64,000 nucleotides of DNA from SAR86 cluster bacterium (GTDB lineage: Bacteria > Pseudomonadota > Gammaproteobacteria > Magnimaribacterales > Magnimaribacteraceae). Below, one piece after another: positions 1-8,279 of this stretch. The notes under the pieces were generated by a model that was not told the origin of the DNA, searched no databases, and saw only the letters and a list, made by a program, of their open reading frames with translations. Both the position numbers and the translations under genes were made by a program. The stretch spans positions 35,758-99,757 of the forward strand of contig JAKUUM010000004.1 of assembly GCA_022447065.1 (NCBI GenBank). The letters are read 5' to 3'. Within the stretch, counting starts at the first letter, position 1; every line of letters starts with the position of its first letter.

Positions 1-1269
1 TAAAGAAGCCAGAATAGCTCTATATATATCAGTATTATCTAAAGTGCCTGTAAAATTCTCTGCTCCAGGTCCATAAGCATAAACAGGAACTGGAACACCG
101 GTGTGTGACCCTCTTCCTACTGCTGTGTTGAAAGAGAATTTTACTTCATTACCTGAATAATCGACTGGGTTTGCTGGCTCTATAAGCAGTCCGCCGGTTT
201 CATGGTCAGAAGTTACTACTACTAACGTATCCTTTCTCTCCATGGCATATTTAAGAGCCCACTCAACAGCTGAATCCAGATCATGCATTTCACGCCTCAA
301 GTACTCTAAATTGTTAACGTGCCCGGCCCAATCTACTTGCGAGCCCTCAGCCATAATAAAAAATCCTTTACATCCGTTATCAATAAAGTGATCTGATCGA
401 TTAACGGCAAATTCAAGCATTTCACTTAAGGAAGGTTCAAGTGCATGGTTGTCAGGAGTTTCTATATTTCTAATATGCTCATCTGCAAAAAGGCCGAAAA
501 CCCTTCCGGGTTGAGTGTGGTCAAAGTTAAACATTTCATCTTTAGTTGTTAGCAAGGTATGAGACGTTTTCACTTCCTCAAGTAAATTTCGGCCGTCTTC
601 CCTTTTTCCTCCCATTTTCTCTGGTAAGAAGAAATGTCTTCCTCCTCCCAAGAGCGTGGCGACACTAGAATTCATCATTTGAGAACTGATTTCATCTGTT
701 TTCCATCTCAAGTCTACATGGGCAACGAAAGCTGCTGGAGTAGCATGTGTAATTTCTGAAGTAGCCAATAAAGAACTTACAAAACCATAACGATCTAGAG
801 TTTCAGTTATGTTCTCAAGATTATTTTTTTCAGAATCTACTCCTAGATAGGTGTTGTTAGTCTTGTACCCAGTGCTATATGCAGTAGCTGAAGAAGCTGA
901 ATCTGTAATAATTGCATCTTTAGAATGGGTAAGAACAATACCTGAATATGGAAATTTATCTACTGAGATCCTGGAATTGGGACCACCATTTAACAATCTG
1001 TAAGCTGAAATCTGACTAATACTCATACCATCTCCTATAAGAAGAATTACGTTCTTGGCTTTCTTGGAAGACATAGATAATTGTTTTGGTTTCAGAGAGG
1101 CAGTGTTTGGAGCTGTCTCAATATAGAAGTCCTTTTCGTCTAAAGTTGCTGTTCCTATTGGAAGATTTTTCATAATTAAATCTTGCGCATAAGAATACGT
1201 GACCCAAGAACCGATAGCTGCTCCTGCAAGCAAGATAACAACACTCCCTATGAATAATTTTATTTTCAT
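1..1269 (-). CDS. phoA: Alkaline phosphatase (PhoA family), C-terminus cut by window edge
   Basis: Periplasmic or envelope-bound phosphomonoesterase that releases phosphate from organic esters. The 423 visible codons run off the left edge and probably lack only the last residues. Residues 1-26 are a hydrophobic signal or anchor segment. The family signatures are in order: LIGDGMS (metal Asp), TDSASSATA (phosphorylated Ser in D-S-A), HATPAAFVAH, AEGSQVDWAGH, SDHETGG and a C-terminal SHTGVPV His. Together these supply the two-zinc plus magnesium ligands of the family. The start is the ATG preceded by AGGAGC about ten bases upstream. It stands alone on this strand, and I found no Pho-box-like CTGTCAT repeats upstream, so phosphate control is not shown here. 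Function is well supported; secretion mode is inferred. Confidence 0.93.
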   Translation of the reverse strand, partial: MKIKLFIGSVVILLAGAAIGSWVTYSYAQDLIMKNLPIGTATLDEKDFYIETAPNTASLKPKQLSMSSKKAKNVILLIGDGMSISQISAYRLLNGGPNSRISVDKFPYSGIVLTHSKDAIITDSASSATAYSTGYKTNNTYLGVDSEKNNLENITETLDRYGFVSSLLATSEITHATPAAFVAHVDLRWKTDEISSQMMNSSVATLLGGGRHFFLPEKMGGKREDGRNLLEEVKTSHTLLTTKDEMFNFDHTQPGRVFGLFADEHIRNIETPDNHALEPSLSEMLEFAVNRSDHFIDNGCKGFFIMAEGSQVDWAGHVNNLEYLRREMHDLDSAVEWALKYAMERKDTLVVVTSDHETGGLLIEPANPVDYSGNEVKFSFNTAVGRGSHTGVPVPVYAYGPGAENFTGTLDNTDIYRAILASL

Positions 1270-1310
1270 TCTTAAAAGCTCCTATTAGTTTTAAATAATC
1301 TAATCCCGAA

Positions 1311-1339
1311 GTTATACTTTCTTATTAATCGTAAGTGAA
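1311..1339 (-). promoter_or_regulatory. Likely sigma-70 promoter of the alkaline phosphatase gene
   Basis: Read on the minus strand, TTCACT and TATAAC are separated by 17 bases and lie about 45-70 bases upstream of the phosphatase ATG. The match is by eye only. Confidence 0.4.
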
Positions 1340-1396
1340 TAAGTTAGGCAATAAATTTATATTTATTTTAACTTCTAGACTCTAAAAGTACTCCAT

Positions 1397-1430
1397 AAAA
1401 AAGAACCTCGCAATTGCGAGGCTCTTTTTA
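1397..1430 (-). terminator. Rho-independent terminator of the candidate RNA
   Basis: The perfect palindrome CCTCGCAATTGCGAGG (1406-1421) is flanked by an A-run on the left and a T-run on the right. On the minus strand it ends with TTCTTTTTT. It could act in both directions. Confidence 0.75.
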
Positions 1431-1502
1431 GAGGAAGTATTCCAACTTCTCTCTTACTACCAATCTATTGTTCATGGTAGCCGGAACCGGGGTTACCCCG
1501 TG

Positions 1503-1547
1503 TCAGAAGGCACCTCCTGTAATTCCTGCTAATAAATATATACTAAT
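1503..1547 (-). CDS. Possible 14-residue mini-ORF behind a strong ribosome binding site
   Basis: An open frame ending GITGGAF-stop begins eight bases after AAAGGAGG. No ATG, GTG or TTG sits at the right distance; the codon there is ATT (1545-1547). A GTG three codons further up overlaps the Shine-Dalgarno itself. A second AGGAGG lies inside the frame. It could be a leader peptide, a dual-function RNA or chance. The spacing and the hairpin directly at the stop codon make it worth listing, but translation is unproven. Confidence 0.25.
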   Translation of the reverse strand: MSIYLLAGITGGAF

Positions 1548-1680
1548 TTGGACCACCTCCTTTGAAGGGTAATAGAACTACCTGATACTTGATCCCCTTG
1601 TACTAAATCAAATACAGAACAACCTGAACATAGATTAACAATTTTTTTAAAAAATTTCCAAGTAAAATTTTATGACAAAA

Positions 1681-1705
1681 AAAAGGCCTCAATAGAGGCC
1701 TTTTT
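1681..1705. terminator. Terminator after TonB receptor 1 (bidirectional look)
   Basis: GGCCTC-AATA-GAGGCC (1685-1700) has A-rich sequence on one side and T-rich on the other, 14 bases beyond the receptor stop codon. It separates the receptor transcript from the RNA-like element. Confidence 0.75.
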
Positions 1706-1718
1706 CTTTTTCAAGAAT

Positions 1719-3941
1719 TTAAAAAAAGTAATTAAAACTTAGGGTTACTAATCGCGGTTGCCCTAAAGTTCCAATCACAATACTATCTCCACCATCCAGC
1801 AGATAATAATTTGGAAAGTGCTGAACATCCATGTAGTACTCTTCATCAAATAAGTTTTTTACGTTTAACATAACTTCCCAGTCTTCTGAAGTTTGACCTA
1901 TTTGCGCATTTACCAAAGTGTAACTTGGATTAGTAACAGGATCCCAGGCCTGCAAACCTTCATAACTTCCTGTATGGCTTAATTGAAAACTAGCAGCTAA
2001 ATTATTTCCATTATTAGTGGGCTTCAAGTAGTTGGCCGTTACATTAACTCCTGATTTTGGAACCACTGGAGGTGTTTTGCCACCTAAATCTACACCGCCT
2101 GCTATAGCACCATCTTTCCATTCAGCATCTACCCATCCAGCCGAGAAAGATATATTTAAGAAATCGCTGACTATGTGTGTAAAATCAACCTCCAATCCAG
2201 ATTGTTCTGAGTCTCCCATATTTATTATCCCCTCAACTATTCCATCTTCACCTTGATCTATGTGATACTCAACTTGCCTATCGTCATAAGCTATAGAAAA
2301 AGCAGCTAGGGAATAACTTGTTTTTCCATCTTCAGACCTACCCTTCAAGCCAATTTCAAAACTGGTAGCTTCTTCTTTATCAAACCCAAACAGACTTGCT
2401 GATCCTGATAGACTACTCATGTTAAATCCACCCGGTTCATAACCTTTAGAAGCCGTAAAGTAAACAATAGAACCATCTTCTCTAAACCGAGTCAGAGAAA
2501 ATTTAGGTAAGATTTCTGTTTCTTTTTTACCACTTGAAAAACCACTGTCTAGATTAGTACTTTCATTCTCCCATTTATCTATTCTTAGGCCTAAACCTAA
2601 CTCCCAGTCATCATAAGTACTTGTCATATTTGCAAAGGCTGCTAAATGACTTTTATCCCTGTCTCTCATCTCGAAAGGAGTTCGAAGATTTAACTGCTCT
2701 TGTTCTAAAGTCAAAATTTCACCTGCCCACACTCCAGAGCAAGTATCCATGCCTGCAGCACAACCCAAAGGTCCAGTGAAGTTATCCCCTATAGCTTGGG
2801 TATTCCACCAAATAAGCTCGGAACGCATCTTTTCTTCATACATTGAATAATAGACACCCCCTAACCACTGCACAGAGCTATCATCGGTTGAGGTGAACCT
2901 CAATTCTTGAGTAAAGACCTTCATGTCCTCAGGCCTTATCAAATCCAGTAAATACTCTTGGCTTATATCCAAATCAGTATATCGAGTACTTTCAGTATCA
3001 GTATGAGAAGTTACCGAAGTGACATCCATGCCATCATATTCCCAAGTTAATTCTAACATCGCAGAAATGGTATCTCTTTCGTGTCTAGGATTAGTTGTTG
3101 TATCTACTGTATTAGGGTGTTGGAGAGAATTTTTATCTAGTTCTCTAATCCAATGATTATTAGGACCTTCATAATCATTCCAACGCAAAGAAGCATATGC
3201 GGAAAGAATATCATTCATTGGACCTGCTACTGAGACTCTAAAACCTGATTCTTCAGACATGCCTATATCCTTATTATTACCAGTCTTACCTCCATTCACT
3301 CTTGCACTATTAGGGTTAACAAGAAAACCATCGTTATCTGCTACAAATCCAAATATTCTTATTGCCCAATCACCTTCTAAAGGAGCATTTACACTTATTT
3401 CAATATCACCTATAGATTGTTCACCTACTATAGCTTTAATCCTCTTAAATGATTCACTAGGATCAGGTCTTGCACTTACAAATTTTATTGCCCCACCAAT
3501 ATTACTTCCTCCATAAAGAGTTCCTTGCGGACCTTTCAGTATTTCTATTCTTTCCAAATCTCCAAACCTAGAAGAGGCATCAGAAAAAAGTTGTACATCA
3601 TCTAAGTAAAATCCTACTCCTTGTGTGTTACCAAATGACCCCAATCCTCTAATAGAAACATTAGCAAATCCATCAGCTCTGGTTGACAGGTTAAGGTTTG
3701 GTATTAAAAATCCAACATCCTCTAAACTCTTAATGTTCTGCCTATCAATATCCGCTCCTCCTATTGCTTGCACAGATTCCGGAATATCTAGAAGACTTTC
3801 TTCTCTTTTCCTAGCTGTTACCAATATCTCTTCAATCACATCAGAAGCGGCAGCCTCAGATCCTGAAGAATAGAAACTAGGAAACATTAATAAACACACA
3901 GCCGAAACAAAACTTATGTTCAGCTTTTTAAACTTACTCAT
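1719..3941 (-). CDS. TonB-dependent outer-membrane receptor 1
   Basis: Gated outer-membrane channel driven by TonB/ExbBD for high-affinity uptake; the substrate is unknown. The 740-residue protein has a signal peptide (about 1-31), a TonB-box-like segment IEEILVTARKREES, a plug domain with the typical RIEILKGPQGTLYGG stretch (about 130-150), and a beta-barrel ending in an aromatic terminus (SFNYFF) as expected for BAM-assembled barrels. The length is normal. The ATG has GGGGAG eight bases upstream. It lies downstream of an AraC-type regulator gene on the same strand, with a terminator and three AAACATG copies between them, so separate, possibly AraC-linked control is plausible. Confidence 0.93.
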   Translation of the reverse strand: MSKFKKLNISFVSAVCLLMFPSFYSSGSEAAASDVIEEILVTARKREESLLDIPESVQAIGGADIDRQNIKSLEDVGFLIPNLNLSTRADGFANVSIRGLGSFGNTQGVGFYLDDVQLFSDASSRFGDLERIEILKGPQGTLYGGSNIGGAIKFVSARPDPSESFKRIKAIVGEQSIGDIEISVNAPLEGDWAIRIFGFVADNDGFLVNPNSARVNGGKTGNNKDIGMSEESGFRVSVAGPMNDILSAYASLRWNDYEGPNNHWIRELDKNSLQHPNTVDTTTNPRHERDTISAMLELTWEYDGMDVTSVTSHTDTESTRYTDLDISQEYLLDLIRPEDMKVFTQELRFTSTDDSSVQWLGGVYYSMYEEKMRSELIWWNTQAIGDNFTGPLGCAAGMDTCSGVWAGEILTLEQEQLNLRTPFEMRDRDKSHLAAFANMTSTYDDWELGLGLRIDKWENESTNLDSGFSSGKKETEILPKFSLTRFREDGSIVYFTASKGYEPGGFNMSSLSGSASLFGFDKEEATSFEIGLKGRSEDGKTSYSLAAFSIAYDDRQVEYHIDQGEDGIVEGIINMGDSEQSGLEVDFTHIVSDFLNISFSAGWVDAEWKDGAIAGGVDLGGKTPPVVPKSGVNVTANYLKPTNNGNNLAASFQLSHTGSYEGLQAWDPVTNPSYTLVNAQIGQTSEDWEVMLNVKNLFDEEYYMDVQHFPNYYLLDGGDSIVIGTLGQPRLVTLSFNYFF

Positions 3942-4295
3942 ATTTGATCTCCCCTTTATTGATCACTAAACATGCTTAAAACATGATTTATGTGATAGAT
4001 AATGCCAAATTAAGCCCTAGATGTTCTTACTTTCAATGCAAGTACATTTGGATTTAAAGGTAAGAAGTGCATATTACTTTATAGGTAAAGTACTCTCTAA
4101 CTGCTTAAACAAAAATGACCCCCTTTTTTTAAAAGAGGGTCTTTTTTACTAATTTTCTCGGGGAAAAATTAATATGAAACTGATTGTATTCGTATCGTTT
4201 TAGAAAACATGTTGAAAAGTGCAAGTAACGATGATTGATAAAGTAACTGAAAACAAAATAAGCATTTTATAGCAAAAAATATTTTCTCTTTTAGT
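3942..4295. promoter_or_regulatory. Intergenic region with three AAACATG heptamers, upstream of TonB receptor 1
   Basis: Within 350 bases the heptamer AAACATG occurs at 3968-3974, 3979-3985 and 4205-4211. The first two are in direct repeat with an 11-base period, close to one helix turn, 27-44 bases before the receptor ATG. AraC-family proteins often bind direct repeats of this kind, and an AraC-type gene is adjacent. The link is inference. Confidence 0.3.
4117..4147. terminator. Terminator between the AraC gene and TonB receptor 1
   Basis: GACCC (4117-4121) pairs with GGGTC (4137-4141) around an inner CTTTT/AAAAG stem. T-runs follow on both strands, stronger on the plus strand. Confidence 0.55.
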
Positions 4296-5312
4296 CTACT
4301 CCTTGATAGATTCAGTAAAATTTAAAGATCTAAACACAGAGGGAGGAGCTCCTACTTGTTGCTTGAACCTTCTACTGAAATGAGTACTGTCATTGAAACC
4401 ACACATAAAAGCAACTTCTGTAACGTTATATAAAGATTTGGATGAACTCCTTAATAAAAGTTGAGCTAAATCTAATCTCTTTCTAGTTAAATATTTAATA
4501 ACTGTTTCATCTGACTGTTTAAAAAGCCAATGCAGATAGCGAACTGAAATCCCCAATTCTTTTGCGATTATTTTGGGAGAAACGTCCGGATTAGATATAT
4601 GAACCAGCATATATTGCTTTGCCTGATCTAATTGAATGTCTTTCATCTTCAAGGGTTTCTTTTCTTCTGTATCCCCCAGGGCAAAAACTAACATAGAAAG
4701 ATTAGCCAAAATCAATGGGATAATGGCTTTAGGTTGATAAATTGGTGAACTTTTATCTGTTTCTATAGCGAATTCAGCTAAGAGTTTTAAATAACCTCCT
4801 AACATTTCAGCTGACTTACTTGGCGGACTGATAAGTCTACTTTCAAGATTACGCCATATTCTTGGAATCCAATTTTTTATAAGGGATAAGGGCATGTAGA
4901 CGCTTATTATATGAGCTTCATCACTTATTTTTAAACTGAAACCTGAAGTAGGATTTATACTATCTAAAACTAGTATTTGACCTTTTTTAAGCTTGTAAAC
5001 AGTATTTTCGAAACTGACTTCAATTGAACCAGAAACAACAAGGATTTCCTCTAAGATATCAATTTTTCCTTCTTTCTTTGAAGCTTTGAAATCCCTATAG
5101 ACTTCACAAGCCTTAGCCTTGCTTTCTATAACTCTCAGTTCTCCTAGTTGACCTATATTAAATTCAAATGAAATTCGCTCTTTAGTGGTTTTCCTAAAAT
5201 TACCTACGGAGAGATAATTCCTACCCATTTTTTTATCCCAGTCTCTTCTTTCTTCTTTTGTTAAGACAGGATAAGTTTTTAGGCTGTCTCCATTAGTTAA
5301 TTTAGCTGCCAT
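4296..5312 (-). CDS. AraC/XylS-family transcriptional regulator
   Basis: A 338-residue one-component regulator. Residues about 50-210 resemble the cupin-like ligand-binding domain of AraC proteins (AraC_binding_2 type). The C-terminal 100 residues hold the two helix-turn-helix motifs: KIIAKELGISVRYLHWLFKQ, and later VAFMCGFNDSTHFSRRFKQ followed by the family ending GAPPSVFR. The gene is last in a three-gene operon after the cupin and FAD-oxidase genes, with a 10-base gap to the oxidase. It likely controls that operon or the downstream TonB receptor. The effector is unknown. Confidence 0.9.
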   Translation of the reverse strand: MAAKLTNGDSLKTYPVLTKEERRDWDKKMGRNYLSVGNFRKTTKERISFEFNIGQLGELRVIESKAKACEVYRDFKASKKEGKIDILEEILVVSGSIEVSFENTVYKLKKGQILVLDSINPTSGFSLKISDEAHIISVYMPLSLIKNWIPRIWRNLESRLISPPSKSAEMLGGYLKLLAEFAIETDKSSPIYQPKAIIPLILANLSMLVFALGDTEEKKPLKMKDIQLDQAKQYMLVHISNPDVSPKIIAKELGISVRYLHWLFKQSDETVIKYLTRKRLDLAQLLLRSSSKSLYNVTEVAFMCGFNDSTHFSRRFKQQVGAPPSVFRSLNFTESIKE

Positions 5313-5322
5313 TTTCTAAAAT

Positions 5323-6711
5323 TTAAAAGATTAAGCCCGGGTTGAGAATTCCTTTAGGATCAAAAGTATTTTTTAAAGCCTTCATGTAATTGATCTCTTC
5401 TGTACTTCGACAGAGGTGAAGGTAAGGTTTTTTTTCTAATCCTATTCCATGTTCAGCGGAAATAGATCCACCTATAAGCTTTAATGGCTCATAAACTGAA
5501 TTCTCAATCTTTTTAATAGTATTTGGTTCTAAATCTCCTACTCCAACTACAAGATGAAGATTACCATCTGCAACATGACCCCAAACAATATGATGAAATT
5601 CTTTCCAGTGTTGCTGCAGATTATCTTGTACTTGAGAAACATAATTCTCCATTGTATTTATAGGCAAACTAACATCGAACATGACAGTTGGACCGTATTG
5701 AGCTTGTTTCTCGACATCGTCTCTGAGTGACCATAAAGCTAGTCTTTCTTTTTCAGATTTCGCTAAAACTGCATTTATTATTATTGAATCTTCTAAAGCT
5801 TTATTCAGTAAAAATTCAAAATGGTCTTCATCTTTAGTCTGGTCTGAACCCATAGACTCAACTAAAACATAATAGGGAACATCTTTTTCTAGAGGCAAGG
5901 AACTTTCATCTAAAAAATTTGTAACCATTTCATAAAACTCTTTCCACATAACTTCAAAAGCACTCATATTGCCTCCCAAGCCTGAGTCAATATGTTTTAA
6001 AAACTTAATTATCAAAGCAAAGTCTTTGATGCCTACTAATGCTGTATTTTGACTGATAGGAGCTTCTCTTAATCGAAGTACGCACCTAGTCACTATTCCT
6101 AGGGTGCCTTCTGTCCCAATAAATAATTGTTTTAAATCGTAACCAGCGTTGTTTTTGATCATTCTATTCATGGAAGACAAAACAGTACCGTCAGAAGTTA
6201 CAGCTTCGATACCTAGAACTGACTCTCTGGTCATACCATATCTGATGACTCTATTACCGCCAGCGTTTGTCGAGATGTTGCCTCCAATTGAGCAGGATCC
6301 TCTTGCCCCTAAATCAAGAGGAAAAATCATATTTTCAGATTCGGCTTTTTCTTGTATGGTTTGTAAAATAACTCCAGACTGACAGGTTATGGTTCTACCA
6401 ACAGGATCTATTTCCTCAACCTCATTCATTCTCTCAAGGGATAGGACCAATTGATCAGATGAGCTTCTAGTACCATAAACTAAACCCGTTAAACCGCCAT
6501 GAACCACTAATGGCTGACTGGCCTGATTGCAAATAGAAAGGATTTTTGAAACTTCTTCAGTTGTCTCAGGCCTAACAATTACTTTAGCTTTGACAGCTTC
6601 CTCCGTATGCAAGCCTCCTGCTTTTCGAACAGAAACTTCTTCGTCAACCAATAAAGCATTCCTAGGAAGAAAAGCTTCCAAAGCTTCCAAAACATTTTCT
6701 TTCAACCCCAA
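5323..6711 (-). CDS. FAD-linked oxidase, GlcD / D-2-hydroxyacid dehydrogenase type
   Basis: A flavoprotein that oxidises a D-2-hydroxyacid (lactate, glycolate or 2-hydroxyglutarate class) to the 2-oxoacid. Its 462 residues cover the FAD_binding_4 domain (PLVVHGGLTGLVYG near 70; GSCSIGGNISTNAGGNRV near 143; FIGTEGTLGIV near 197) and the FAD-oxidase C-terminal domain, with GHVADGNLHLVV and SAEHGIGLEKKPYL near the end. The start is a TTG, chosen because GGAGG lies five bases upstream; no better ATG exists. It lies between the cupin and AraC genes. The exact substrate cannot be read from the sequence. Confidence 0.88.
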   Translation of the reverse strand: MGLKENVLEALEAFLPRNALLVDEEVSVRKAGGLHTEEAVKAKVIVRPETTEEVSKILSICNQASQPLVVHGGLTGLVYGTRSSSDQLVLSLERMNEVEEIDPVGRTITCQSGVILQTIQEKAESENMIFPLDLGARGSCSIGGNISTNAGGNRVIRYGMTRESVLGIEAVTSDGTVLSSMNRMIKNNAGYDLKQLFIGTEGTLGIVTRCVLRLREAPISQNTALVGIKDFALIIKFLKHIDSGLGGNMSAFEVMWKEFYEMVTNFLDESSLPLEKDVPYYVLVESMGSDQTKDEDHFEFLLNKALEDSIIINAVLAKSEKERLALWSLRDDVEKQAQYGPTVMFDVSLPINTMENYVSQVQDNLQQHWKEFHHIVWGHVADGNLHLVVGVGDLEPNTIKKIENSVYEPLKLIGGSISAEHGIGLEKKPYLHLCRSTEEINYMKALKNTFDPKGILNPGLIF

Positions 6712-6765
6712 AAAAACCTCCTCAAAAAGAGATTTAAAGAAAGAATTAGTGAAAATTCTTAAGTA

Positions 6766-7218
6766 TTAACTAGCTTCCCAGGCACCTTGGGCGTCTTCCC
6801 AAGTAATTACCGCCACGGTATTACCTTCTTCATCAATAAAATTAAGCGGGCCTAAGAAAGTCATATAAAATTCACTGTCTTCTAGGAAATGAGTTGAGTC
6901 ATGTCTTGCATTACAAGGCTCATAACCATAGCCTGGAGCTACTGCTGTAGACCCCCCTTCCCCTTCTCCTCCTCTTACTTCCATTGTACCTTTGGTCAAG
7001 AAATACTCGCCTGGTCCAATGTGAATATGTCTGTGAAAAGAAGAGCCTTTAGGACAATCAAATATAGCTGCCCAAGATCCCATCTCCGGAGATACATTTA
7101 ATAACTGCCAAGTAATTCCCCCTTCCGCAAATGGAGGAGGAAATGGTTTCCAGTTATTAGTATCATCTATTTTGACATACCTACCCTTTATCGGGTCTTG
7201 ATGTTCTACTTCATTCAT
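6766..7218 (-). CDS. Cupin protein, dihydroxyacetophenone dioxygenase/ChrR-like
   Basis: A 150-residue single-domain cupin. The metal-binding motif 1 is visible as SSFHRHIHIGPGEYFLTKG (two His and Glu), with a second cupin strand pair containing CNARHDSTHF (His) about 30 residues later. Small cupins of this type include 2,4'-dihydroxyacetophenone dioxygenase and ChrR-like sensors; which one applies here is not certain. It is the first gene of the cupin / FAD-oxidase / AraC operon, 54 bases before the oxidase. Context suggests a small-molecule oxygenase or isomerase step feeding the oxidase. Confidence 0.75.
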   Translation of the reverse strand: MNEVEHQDPIKGRYVKIDDTNNWKPFPPPFAEGGITWQLLNVSPEMGSWAAIFDCPKGSSFHRHIHIGPGEYFLTKGTMEVRGGEGEGGSTAVAPGYGYEPCNARHDSTHFLEDSEFYMTFLGPLNFIDEEGNTVAVITWEDAQGAWEAS

Positions 7219-7387
7219 AATTTTTCTCCTTACCCTATACTATATTCAAATTGCCAAAAGTCACACATTATTATTGACTATAAACGCAACTTCACTTGTT
7301 TGTTAGAGTAAGCTTTATGAATTACGTTGATCCATTTAAGAAAAAATATATTTCTTTGGGTGTTAGGCATATTTTCCCCCAAAAATT

Positions 7388-7441
7388 GGATAAAATATAG
7401 GTGGAAATTTATCCTATAAATGCTTTTATAACAAAGCATTT
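7388..7441 (+). promoter_or_regulatory. Two inverted repeats just upstream of gloA
   Basis: GGATAAA (7388-7394) pairs with TTTATCC (7408-7414), and AAATGCTTT (7418-7426) pairs perfectly with AAAGCATTT (7433-7441) over a 6-base loop. The second ends 7 bases before the ribosome binding site AAAGGAA. It may be an operator or a leader hairpin affecting gloA translation. No regulator gene is identifiable next to it. Confidence 0.4.
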
Positions 7442-7460
7442 AACATAGAAAGGAAACGTT

Positions 7461-7988
7461 ATGACAATTGAAGAACTTGATAAACCTAAAGCAGAGGGAA
7501 CTGAAGAATTCATCATGAACCAAACCATGATGAGAATAAAGGATCCTGATATATCGTTAGATTTTTACGTTAACGTATTGGGGATGACACTTTTAAAACG
7601 CTTAGATTTTGCTGATATGGAATTCACTCTTTATTTCTTGGGTTATTTAAGGAAAGAAGATGAACCTGTGCCAGATGAACCCCAACAGAGAACGGAATAT
7701 GTATTTTCCCAAAAGGCTATGATCGAGCTAACTCATAATTGGGGCACGGAAAAAGATGATGCCTTTAGTTATCATGATGGAAACACAGATCCTAGAGGTT
7801 TTGGGCATATAGGGATAACTGTTCCTGATGTCTACGAAGCTAGTAAAAGATTTGAAGAGCTAGGTATAGAGTTTGTAAAAAAACCAGATGATGGAAACAT
7901 GAAAGGTCTAGCTTTTATCAAAGATCCAGATGGGTACTGGGTAGAAATCCTCTCTGCAACAAACTCTGCTAAATTTGGTACTGGTTAA
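7461..7988 (+). CDS. gloA: Lactoylglutathione lyase (glyoxalase I), long zinc type
   Basis: Cytosolic glyoxalase I converts the methylglyoxal-glutathione hemithioacetal to S-lactoylglutathione. The 175-residue protein holds two VOC half-modules. The metal ligands are recognisable: Gln in [10 protein letters not shown], Glu in [11 protein letters not shown], His in [12 protein letters not shown] and Glu in GYWVEILS. The insertion around [21 protein letters not shown] is typical of the longer eukaryote-like form (zinc type) rather than short nickel enzymes such as E. coli GloA. The ATG has AAAGGAA six bases upstream. It is a single gene preceded by inverted repeats and followed by a pseudogene. 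Confidence 0.95.
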   Translation: MTIEELDKPKAEGTEEFIMNQTMMRIKDPDISLDFYVNVLGMTLLKRLDFADMEFTLYFLGYLRKEDEPVPDEPQQRTEYVFSQKAMIELTHNWGTEKDDAFSYHDGNTDPRGFGHIGITVPDVYEASKRFEELGIEFVKKPDDGNMKGLAFIKDPDGYWVEILSATNSAKFGTG

Positions 7989-7995
7989 CATACAA

Positions 7996-8279
7996 ATGAC
8001 CAATCTTGAAGAAACTTTAGATTGACTAGAGCGTATGGAATCTAAAGGAGCATTAAGAGACCTGATAGCCTATTATGCGACAACTTGTTATCAGCATGAT
8101 ATGGCTAAACTTATGAGTCTTTTCAGTGAGGGTGCTGAATATGATTCACCAAATGGCTCCATGAAATGTTAAGGCAAAAAAACATTGAAGAAATGTTTAT
8201 AGACATATTTCCGCCTAATTTTTTAAAAAATTATATGAGAGTTTTAAATATTTCTATAAACACACCAAATTCTAATTAA
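7996..8279 (+). pseudogene. Decayed SnoaL-like (NTF2-fold) gene
   Basis: An ATG at 7996 opens a frame stopped after nine codons. The same frame continues with RDLIAYYATTCYQHDMAKLM and SLFSEGAEYDSPNGSM, the classic start of a SnoaL/NTF2-like domain, and stops again near 8170. A shifted frame then continues with NIEEMFIDIFPPNF to a stop at 8277-8279. At least one nonsense codon and one frameshift (near 8161-8170) break it. Its 3' end overlaps the end of the convergent serine-hydrolase gene. I infer a dead polyketide-cyclase-like or ketosteroid-isomerase-like protein. Confidence 0.7.

Larger units (their letters stand above)
1397..1640 (-). ncRNA. Candidate structured RNA with an embedded mini-ORF
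   Basis: The 449-base gap between the phosphatase and TonB receptor 1 is not empty. Read on the minus strand it holds, in order: a near-perfect Shine-Dalgarno sequence (AAAGGAGG, 1556-1563), a short reading frame (1503-1547), a hairpin CGGGG-TAA-CCCCG (1488-1500) starting right after the stop, a stem CTACC/GGTAG (1457-1480), a 9-bp stem with one bulge (1430-1454), and a perfect 16-base palindrome followed by a U-run (terminator). The upstream part, 1640-1680, is A/T rich and has a weak TTGGAA...TTAATC promoter candidate. Read on the plus strand the same DNA shows two CACCTCCT motifs like the 3' end of 16S rRNA, so an RNA from the other strand cannot be excluded. I do not recognise an Rfam family. 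Confidence 0.45.

Noticed and set aside
1270..1400. Pho box upstream of the alkaline phosphatase
   Set aside because: No CTGTCAT-type direct repeats could be seen; only a plain sigma-70-like promoter.
1430..1680. Plus-strand RNA carrying two anti-Shine-Dalgarno CACCTCCT motifs
   Set aside because: Not excluded, but the minus strand explains more: strong Shine-Dalgarno spacing, a mini-ORF, and hairpins ordered up to a terminator. I kept only the minus-strand annotation.
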